A DNA stretch of 64,000 nucleotides. Origin: Streptococcus oralis. Lineage in GTDB: Bacteria > Bacillota > Bacilli > Lactobacillales > Streptococcaceae. Numbering within the stretch: position 1 is the stretch's first letter; each line of letters begins with the position of its first letter. Shown here piece by piece: positions 58,555-64,000 of this stretch. The stretch covers positions 310,001 through 374,000 of the forward strand of contig NZ_CP019562.1 of NCBI RefSeq assembly GCF_001983955.1, given 5' to 3'. Under the pieces are notes generated by a model. The model saw only the letters and a program-made list of their open reading frames with translations. It had not been told where the DNA came from and did no database searches. The translations under genes were made by a program, and so were the position numbers.

Positions 58555-58590
58555 AGAAAAAGAGACTGAGACTTAGCATTCTCGGCCTCT
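58555..58590 (-). terminator. Terminator after the rnhC-lepB unit (leftward)
   Basis: On the minus strand GAGGCCGAGA pairs with TCTCAGTCTC (G-T pairs) and a TTTTT run follows, in the 128-base gap between lepB and recD2. Confidence 0.7.
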
Positions 58591-58598
58591 TCCTTATC

Positions 58599-59213
58599 TT
58601 AAAAAGTTCCGATACGGTTAAGTGGCCAGAAACGGAATTTTGCTTCACCTTTTATATCGCTGGCCTTGAAGGTACCAACGTGGCGGCTGTCGCTAGAGAC
58701 TAGACGATCGTCACCAAGGAGAAGGTACTCACCTTGAGGGACAGTAAAGCTGAAGCTGGTGTTGGAATTGACATCAACCGTAAAGGCTTGTGCTTTTTGA
58801 GCAAGTTCTCTAAAGTAAACTCCCTTATTGCCTTCAAATCCTTTGCCAGTATAGGTGTTCTGCAACTTTTCTGTTTTGAACAAGTTGAGGTACTCAGCTA
58901 GGTAAGGTTCATTCGTTTCTTCACCGTTGATAAAGAGTTTGTCATTTTCGTAGCGGATGGTATCACCAGGCATGCCGATAACCCTTTTGACAATGTCTTT
59001 ATTTCCGTCTTCCTCATGCGCAACCACGATGTCGAAGCGGTCAATTGGGAGATGTTTAACAACGAAGAGAACTTCTCCGTCGGCTAGGGTAGGGTCCATA
59101 GAGTGTCCTTCTACACGGACATTGCTCCAAAGAAAGATACGGCTAAGACCGACCAGTGCGATAATGAGGAAGAAAACTCCCCATTCTTTTAGAAATGTTT
59201 TAAACGAATTCAT
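58599..59213 (-). CDS. lepB: Type I signal peptidase
   Basis: 204 residues: one N-terminal membrane helix (about 11-30), catalytic Ser38 in GHSMDPTL and the general base Lys76 in DIVKRVIGMPGD, then GDNR-like box as GDDRLVSSDSRHVG. The Ser38/Lys76 pair is at the same positions as in the pneumococcal enzyme. It cleaves signal peptides, including those of the surface proteins in this window. Three bases downstream of rnhC. Confidence 0.96.
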   Translation of the reverse strand: MNSFKTFLKEWGVFFLIIALVGLSRIFLWSNVRVEGHSMDPTLADGEVLFVVKHLPIDRFDIVVAHEEDGNKDIVKRVIGMPGDTIRYENDKLFINGEETNEPYLAEYLNLFKTEKLQNTYTGKGFEGNKGVYFRELAQKAQAFTVDVNSNTSFSFTVPQGEYLLLGDDRLVSSDSRHVGTFKASDIKGEAKFRFWPLNRIGTF

Positions 59214-59216
59214 AAT

Positions 59217-60098
59217 TTACCTTTCTAGAAGTGTTTTGGCTTTTTCAGTGTTTTTAAAATGCAGTTTGGCACAGAAACGAAGTCCTTTCATGCCATAGGC
59301 TTGAAGGATTTTGCTAGCAACCTTATCAGATGCAGTTCCAGCGCCGCTTGGCAGTTGATAGCCTAGTTCTCGTCCAAGATTTTCCAAGTTTTCGAGGAAG
59401 AGGTCACGAGCGATGATGGAGCTAACTGCAACAGCCAGGTATTTTCCCTCGGCTTTTTCTTCTAAGCTAATTTTGTTTGGAAAACGGTTAGCTTCTTGCG
59501 CCAAGTACTTGTTATAGTTTTTAGGACTTGTAAAAGCGTCAATCACGATTTTTTCTGGCTGGACTCCTTTTTGAAGGAGAAGAAAGATAGCCTGATTGTG
59601 AAGGGCAACCTTTACAGAAACAGCATTGTAACGCTCACCGATAACTTCATTATACTTGCTAGGTGAAAGGAGGAGCGCTTGGTGCTGGATTTTTTCCTTG
59701 AGGATTGGGGCAATCTGACGAATCTTTTGGTCTGTCAGAGTCTTAGAATCCCCCACACCCAGTTTTCGCAAGAAGTCATGCTGGTCAGGTGTTACGAAGG
59801 AAGCCACGACAGCCAACCCACCAAAGTAGGAACCATTTCCCACCTCATCGGTCCCAATCATAGGAAAATCTTGACCACTGTTTTCTTGTTGAACTTGATA
59901 ACCAAAGAAACTAGCGTATTGCTCAGCAGCTTCGCCCTGCAGGAGGACTTTTCCAGAAGTATAGATGGAAACCGTTGCCTGAGGAAAGCGCAAAAAATAG
60001 CGGATATAGGGATTTTTACTAGGACTGAGAGCCTTCTGATACTGACTTAAAAAGCTCTGAATTTCCTGTTCACTTGGTGTGAGTGTGATACTTGCCAT
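59217..60098 (-). CDS. rnhC: Ribonuclease HIII
   Basis: 293 residues: N-terminal TBP-like substrate-binding domain (about 1-85), then the RNase H type 2 fold with catalytic DEVGNG (about 98; [13 protein letters not shown]), VGDSKTL and a later conserved Asp ([13 protein letters not shown]). Degrades RNA in RNA:DNA hybrids. Leftward operon with lepB; the promoter region is divergent from zapA. Confidence 0.96.
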   Translation of the reverse strand: MASITLTPSEQEIQSFLSQYQKALSPSKNPYIRYFLRFPQATVSIYTSGKVLLQGEAAEQYASFFGYQVQQENSGQDFPMIGTDEVGNGSYFGGLAVVASFVTPDQHDFLRKLGVGDSKTLTDQKIRQIAPILKEKIQHQALLLSPSKYNEVIGERYNAVSVKVALHNQAIFLLLQKGVQPEKIVIDAFTSPKNYNKYLAQEANRFPNKISLEEKAEGKYLAVAVSSIIARDLFLENLENLGRELGYQLPSGAGTASDKVASKILQAYGMKGLRFCAKLHFKNTEKAKTLLER

Positions 60099-60105
60099 AG
60101 TCTCT

Positions 60106-60114
60106 ATTGTACCA
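60106..60114 (-). promoter_or_regulatory. Probable rnhC-lepB promoter (extended -10)
   Basis: On the minus strand TGG precedes TACAAT just upstream of rnhC; -35 poor. The short distance to the start codon implies a very short leader. Confidence 0.45.
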
Positions 60115-60138
60115 CAAAAGTAGGAGAATTGGTAAAAA

Positions 60139-60167
60139 CTGACAAAGTTAGCGAAATTTGGTATAAT
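60139..60167 (+). promoter_or_regulatory. Promoter of zapA-cvpA
   Basis: CTGACA at 60139-60144, 17-base spacer, TGG then TATAAT at 60162-60167; only 18 bases before the zapA ATG. Confidence 0.72.
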
Positions 60168-60184
60168 ATCGTGAGGTGAATTTT

Positions 60185-60487
60185 ATGGCAAATCTAAATC
60201 GATATAAGTTTACATTCGGGAAAAAGACATTAACCTTGACAACCGAGCATGACAACCTCTTTATGGAGGAAATTGCCAAGGTTGCGACTGAAAAATACCA
60301 AGCAATTAAAGAACAAATGCCTGGGGCGGATGATGAGACCATTGCGCTTCTTTTGGCGGTCAACTGTCTTTCTACACAGCTCAATCGTGAAATTGAATTT
60401 GATGACAAGGAGCAAGAGTTGTTAGAACTCCGCCACAAGTTAATTGCTGTCAAACAAGAACAGAGCAAGATTGAGGATTCCCTATGA
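60185..60487 (+). CDS. zapA: Cell-division protein ZapA
   Basis: 100 residues from ATG 60185, about eight bases after GAGG; an in-frame GTG at 60176 overlaps that ribosome site. Starts MANLNRYKFTFGKKTLTL and ends with a coiled coil (EFDDKEQELLELRHKL). ZapA bundles FtsZ filaments. Overlaps cvpA by four bases. Confidence 0.88.
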   Translation: MANLNRYKFTFGKKTLTLTTEHDNLFMEEIAKVATEKYQAIKEQMPGADDETIALLLAVNCLSTQLNREIEFDDKEQELLELRHKLIAVKQEQSKIEDSL

Positions 60488-61032
60488 TTTCAATCCTACT
60501 CTTATTGGTTCTGGCTTGGGGCTTTTACATCGGCTACCGTAGAGGTTTGGTCCTGCAAGTTTATTATTTCCTCGTGGCAGTGATTTCAGCCTTTGTTGCG
60601 GGACAGTTTTATAAATCACTGGGTGACCACTTTCACTTGCTTGTCCCTTATGCCAATCCTCAGGAAGGACAGGGCACCTTTTTCTTCCCTTCAGACCAGC
60701 TGTTTCACCTAGACAAGGTCTTTTATGCGGGCCTAGCCTACCTTTTAGTTTTTGGGATTTGCTACACTATCGGACGTTTTATCGGTTTGTTCCTGCACTT
60801 GATTCCAACTAAAAAGCTTGATGTCAAATGGTTGCGTATCGGATCAGGCCTTTTGTCTCTATTGGTAACCTTATTTGTCTTGCAAATGGCTTTGACCATC
60901 CTTGCAACAGTGCCTCTGGCAGTCATTCAAAATTCACTCGAAAAAAGTATAGTAGCCAAACATATCATCCAAAGTGTCCCTTTTACGACAAACCTTATCA
61001 AACAACTTTGGGTGACAAATTTAATCGGATAA
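60484..61032 (+). CDS. cvpA: CvpA family membrane protein
   Basis: 182 residues with four hydrophobic helices; N-terminal FYIGYRRGLVLQVYYFLV matches the CvpA (colicin V production) family, whose Firmicutes members lie upstream of mutS2 as here. Function in Gram-positives is not established. Start overlaps the zapA stop (ATGA). Confidence 0.85.
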   Translation: MISILLLLVLAWGFYIGYRRGLVLQVYYFLVAVISAFVAGQFYKSLGDHFHLLVPYANPQEGQGTFFFPSDQLFHLDKVFYAGLAYLLVFGICYTIGRFIGLFLHLIPTKKLDVKWLRIGSGLLSLLVTLFVLQMALTILATVPLAVIQNSLEKSIVAKHIIQSVPFTTNLIKQLWVTNLIG

Positions 61033-61060
61033 AAAGGGCGGGATTTTTTCTAGCCCTTTG
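61033..61060 (+). terminator. Weak hairpin after cvpA
   Basis: AAAGGGC pairs with GCCCTTT around a 13-base T-rich loop; no proper T-tract, so only partial termination is likely. Confidence 0.35.
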
Positions 61061-61095
61061 TTTACAGATTGGACGACTAGGTCAAAACCTCTAGT

Positions 61096-61104
61096 TGCTA
61101 TAAT
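61096..61104 (+). promoter_or_regulatory. Probable mutS2 promoter (extended -10)
   Basis: TGC followed by TATAAT, 29 bases before the mutS2 start; no good -35. Confidence 0.5.
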
Positions 61105-61132
61105 CTTGTAAACCAGCATACAAGGAAAAAAT

Positions 61133-63469
61133 ATGAATACAAAAATACTAGAAACCTTAGAATTTAATAAAATCAAGGCCTTGTTTGAACCTCATCTCCT
61201 GACTGAGCAAGGATTAGAGGAGCTAAAAGGCTTGGCTCCAACTGCCAAGGTGGATAAGATCAATCAAGCCTTTACAGAGATGGAGGAAATGCAAGCTCTA
61301 TTTGTGGAGCAACCTCACTTTACCATCCTAGCGACGCGTGAGATATCAGCGGTTTGTAAGCGTCTGGAGATGGGAGCGGACCTCAATATTGAGGAGTTCC
61401 TGCTCCTCAAACGGGTCTTGCTTGCTAGCAGAGAGTTGCAAAGTTTTTATGCCAATCTTGAAAATGTACGCTTGGAACAGTTGGCGAGATGGTTTGAAAA
61501 ACTGCATGAGTTTCCACACTTGCAAGGAAGTCTCCAAGCTCTAAATGATGCAGGATTTATCGAAAATTTCGCCAGTGAAGAGCTAGCACGCATCCGTCGG
61601 AAAATCCATGATAGCGAGAGTCAAGTTCGAGATGTCTTGCAAGACTTGCTCAAGCAAAAAGCGCAGATGTTGACGGAAGGAATAATCGCTAGCAGAAATG
61701 GCCGTCAAGTTTTACCAGTAAAGAACACCTATCGCAATAAGATTGCAGGTGTTGTCCATGACATCTCTGCCAGTGGAAACACGGTCTACATCGAGCCACG
61801 TGAGGTGGTCAAGCTGAGCGAAGAAATCGCTAGTCTGCGAGCTGACGAACGCTATGAGATGATTCGCATCCTGCAGGAACTCTCAGAACGCGTTCGTCCT
61901 CATGCTGCAGAGATTGCTAATGACGCTTGGATTATCGGCCATCTAGACTTGATTCGTGCCAAGGTGCGTTTTATTCAAGAAATGCAAGCGGTCGTTCCTC
62001 AACTTTCAGAGAACCAAGAGCTTCAACTCCTTCATGTTCGCCATCCTTTGGTCAAAAATGCAGTGGCAAACGATGTACACTTTGGTAAGGAATTAACGGC
62101 CATTGTCATTACAGGTCCCAATACAGGTGGGAAGACCATCATGCTCAAAACCTTGGGTTTGACTCAACTCATGGCCCAGTCAGGCTTGCCCATTTTAGCT
62201 GATAAGGGGAGCCGTGTTGGTATTTTCGAAGAAATCTTCGCAGATATTGGGGATGAGCAGTCTATCGAGCAAAGCTTGTCTACCTTCTCGAGCCACATGA
62301 CCAATATCGTAGATATTCTTGGCAAGGTCAACCAAGACTCTCTTTTATTACTAGATGAGCTTGGCGCAGGTACCGATCCGCAGGAAGGTGCTGCCCTTGC
62401 TATGGCTATTTTGGAGGATCTTCGTCTGCGTCAGGTTAAGACCATGGCGACAACCCACTATCCAGAACTCAAGGCCTACGGTATCGAGACAGCCTTTGTG
62501 CAAAATGCCAGCATGGAGTTTGATACTGCCAGTCTGCGTCCGACCTATCGCTTTATGCAGGGAGTTCCTGGCCGAAGCAATGCCTTTGAAATTGCCAAAC
62601 GCCTAGGCTTGTCAGATGTCATTGTCGGGGATGCCAGCCAGCAGGTCAACCAAGACAATGATGTCAACCGCATCATTGAACAATTGGAAGAGCAAACGCT
62701 TGAAAGTCGCAAACGCTTGGACAATATCCGTGAGGTCGAGCAAGAAAACCTCAAGATGAACCGAGCACTCAAAAAACTCTACAACGAACTCAATCGTGAA
62801 AAGGAAACTGAGCTCAACAAGGCGCGTGAACAAGCAGCCGAGATTGTGGAACTCGCTCTAAGTGAGAGTGACCAGATTCTTAAGAACCTCCACAGTAAGT
62901 CTCAACTCAAACCCCACGAAATCATTGAAGCCAAGGCAGAGCTGAAAAAACTAGCTCCTGAAAAAGTCGACTTATCTAAAAACAAGGTCCTTCAAAAGGC
63001 TAAGAAAAAACGAGCTCCGAAGGTGGGAGATGATATAGTGGTTCTCAGTTATGGACAACGTGGAACCTTGACCAAGCAGCTCAAGGACGGCCGTTGGGAA
63101 GCCCAAGTTGGTTTGATCAAGATGACCTTGGAAGAGAAAGAATTTGACCTTGTTCAGGCTCAGCAAGAAGCCCCAGTCAAGAAAAAACAAGTCAATGTCG
63201 TCAAACGTACATCTGGACGTGGTCCACAAGCCAGACTGGATCTCCGAGGCAAACGGTACGAAGAAGCCATGAATGAGCTGGACGCCTTTATTGACCAAGC
63301 CCTGCTTAATAATATGGCTCAGGTAGACATTATCCATGGTATCGGAACAGGAGTCATCCGTGAGGGCGTCACTAAATACCTACAAAGAAACAAGCATGTC
63401 AAGAGTTTCGGCTATGCTCCACAAAATGCTGGAGGCAGTGGTGCAACTATTGTGACCTTTAAAGGATAG
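61133..63469 (+). CDS. mutS2: MutS2 ATPase/endonuclease
   Basis: 778 residues: MutS core helices (about 1-290), ABC-type ATPase with Walker [17 protein letters not shown] (about 327), [19 protein letters not shown] and Walker [17 protein letters not shown], a long coiled coil (about 510-630), and a C-terminal Smr nuclease domain with [11 protein letters not shown] and IIHGIGTG (about 700-778). Suppresses recombination and, in Bacillus, rescues collided ribosomes. Complete. Confidence 0.97.
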   Translation: MNTKILETLEFNKIKALFEPHLLTEQGLEELKGLAPTAKVDKINQAFTEMEEMQALFVEQPHFTILATREISAVCKRLEMGADLNIEEFLLLKRVLLASRELQSFYANLENVRLEQLARWFEKLHEFPHLQGSLQALNDAGFIENFASEELARIRRKIHDSESQVRDVLQDLLKQKAQMLTEGIIASRNGRQVLPVKNTYRNKIAGVVHDISASGNTVYIEPREVVKLSEEIASLRADERYEMIRILQELSERVRPHAAEIANDAWIIGHLDLIRAKVRFIQEMQAVVPQLSENQELQLLHVRHPLVKNAVANDVHFGKELTAIVITGPNTGGKTIMLKTLGLTQLMAQSGLPILADKGSRVGIFEEIFADIGDEQSIEQSLSTFSSHMTNIVDILGKVNQDSLLLLDELGAGTDPQEGAALAMAILEDLRLRQVKTMATTHYPELKAYGIETAFVQNASMEFDTASLRPTYRFMQGVPGRSNAFEIAKRLGLSDVIVGDASQQVNQDNDVNRIIEQLEEQTLESRKRLDNIREVEQENLKMNRALKKLYNELNREKETELNKAREQAAEIVELALSESDQILKNLHSKSQLKPHEIIEAKAELKKLAPEKVDLSKNKVLQKAKKKRAPKVGDDIVVLSYGQRGTLTKQLKDGRWEAQVGLIKMTLEEKEFDLVQAQQEAPVKKKQVNVVKRTSGRGPQARLDLRGKRYEEAMNELDAFIDQALLNNMAQVDIIHGIGTGVIREGVTKYLQRNKHVKSFGYAPQNAGGSGATIVTFKG

Positions 63470-63533
63470 AGAGAAGAAGGATTCGCTCTTTCTGAAAAAA
63501 GAAGTGAAAAGTCAAAAATTTTCATAGAATATA

Positions 63534-63562
63534 TTGACAAAAGCTAACTTTTCTTGTAGAAT
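63534..63562 (+). promoter_or_regulatory. Promoter of the glycine-riboswitch transcript
   Basis: Perfect TTGACA at 63534-63539, 17-base spacer, TAGAAT at 63557-63562. Transcription should start about 63570, 65 bases before the aptamer core. Confidence 0.85.
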
Positions 63563-63635
63563 AATAAAAAATTAAATACCAACACCGAATGAAGTTTAAT
63601 AGAAGTGGAGAAAGGTTTGTTTTCCATGACTGTAA

Positions 63636-63725
63636 ATGGACGGAACTCTGGAGAGACCGTAAAGGCACCGAAGGGGCAAGGCAGGCAACTGCTCAAACTC
63701 TCAGGTAAAAGGACAGAGCTAGGAT
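63636..63725 (+). promoter_or_regulatory. Glycine riboswitch aptamer
   Basis: Contains the conserved gcvT-type core: GGACGGAACTCTGGAGAGACC, then GGCACCGAAGGGGCAAGGC, then CTCAAACTCTCAGGTAAAAGGACAGAG (shown in parts, each a family hallmark). One full aptamer is visible. The stretch just before it (63595-63635) may pair as a degenerate second aptamer ('ghost') as in other single-aptamer glycine switches. It precedes a terminator and an alanine/glycine symporter gene, so it should act at transcription level on that gene. Confidence 0.92.
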
Positions 63726-63757
63726 AGACCGCTTTTTGGCATTTATCTAAGCATTCC

Positions 63758-63791
63758 AGAGTACATGTATCTTGCATGTGCTCTTTCTTTT
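63758..63791 (+). terminator. Riboswitch-controlled terminator
   Basis: AGAGTACATG pairs with CATGTGCTCT around TATCTTG, followed by TTCTTTT, 25 bases before the symporter start codon. This is the likely expression platform of the glycine riboswitch. Confidence 0.78.
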
Positions 63792-63815
63792 GGGGTTGAA
63801 AGATAGGAGAAGGAT

Positions 63816-64000
63816 ATGTTAGAATTGCTAAAAGCGCTTGATGCTTTCGTTTGGGGGCCTCCCCTCTTGATCTTATTGGTCGGAACGGGTATCTATTTGA
63901 CCATCCGACTGGGCCTTTTGCAGATAGCTCGTCTCCCAAAGGCCTTTCAGTTGATCTTTACCAAGGACAAGGGGCACGGCGATGTGTCGAGCTTTGCTGC
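63816..64000 (+). CDS. Sodium:alanine/glycine symporter, AgcS family (3' end outside window)
   Basis: First 61 codons only. The start follows AGGAGAAGG; the protein begins MLELLKALDAFVWGPPLLILL, followed by VGTGIYLTIRLGLLQ and a RLPKAFQLIF loop, the invariant opening of AlsT/DagA/AgcS amino-acid:cation symporters. Glycine or alanine uptake fits the glycine riboswitch upstream. The frame runs off the end of the window. Confidence 0.9.
   Translation, partial: MLELLKALDAFVWGPPLLILLVGTGIYLTIRLGLLQIARLPKAFQLIFTKDKGHGDVSSFA

Noticed and set aside
58442-58648. 68-codon minus-strand frame between lepB and recD2
   Set aside because: It overlaps both genes and the terminator hairpin in the gap and has no family features.
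63544-63939. 131-codon minus-strand frame across the riboswitch and symporter start
   Set aside because: It covers a canonical glycine riboswitch, a terminator and the 5' end of the symporter gene, and its protein is low-complexity without family features.

Overview
The window is chromosomal DNA of a mitis-group Streptococcus, most likely S. oralis or S. mitis or a close relative. The reasons are its AT-rich base composition, pneumococcus-like gene content and order (GH101 glycosidase, pbp1A, recU, gpsB, rnpB, mapZ, gnd, ritR, choline-binding proteins, mevalonate operon, liaFSR, tig, lepB, rnhC, mutS2), choline-binding repeats and YSIRK/LPXTG wall proteins. Species cannot be settled by eye. 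Comparisons with pneumococcus are from memory, not from a search.

1-19,200: the 3' end of an oligopeptide-binding lipoprotein gene (AliA family), then a complete Wzy-dependent polysaccharide locus read rightward: regulators and chain-length control (wzg, wzh, wzd, wze), initiating transferase wchA, rhamnosyltransferase wchF, a GT4 enzyme, a Stealth-type sugar-1-phosphate transferase, a GT2 enzyme, wzy, wzx, glf, a probable galactofuranosyltransferase, and rmlA-rmlC-rmlB. rmlD follows, inverted, behind a bidirectional terminator. The set resembles the oral-streptococcal coaggregation receptor polysaccharides: a six-sugar, phosphodiester-linked repeat with Glc, Rha and Galf.

19,200-34,430: two giant sortase-anchored glycosidases, each with a CcpA (cre)-like site just upstream. 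The first is a GH101 endo-alpha-N-acetylgalactosaminidase that carries an intact trypsin/V8-like serine protease domain near its N-terminus. The second joins a GH20 and a GH84 catalytic domain with several carbohydrate-binding modules. Both have related C-terminal repeat cassettes. Together they form a host-glycoprotein (mucin and N-/O-glycan) degradation locus.

34,430-36,400: an AT-rich island with one unrecognised membrane/coiled-coil protein gene (TTG start, perfect 54-bp tandem duplication) and about 400 bp without a gene.

36,400-45,500: housekeeping and division genes. pbp1A and recU run leftward; a DUF1273 gene, gpsB, the RNase P RNA, an rRNA methyltransferase gene, mapZ, gnd and the orphan redox regulator ritR run rightward. 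The PBP1a allele carries the substitution set known from beta-lactam-resistant pneumococci.

45,500-64,000: two tandem choline-binding proteins; the mevalonate operon mvaK1-mvaD-mvaK2-fni with overlapping genes; liaF-liaS-liaR followed by an AlkD-like gene; tig; a leftward block (recD2; lepB with rnhC); zapA-cvpA; mutS2; and a promoter-glycine riboswitch-terminator unit in front of a truncated alanine/glycine:cation symporter gene.
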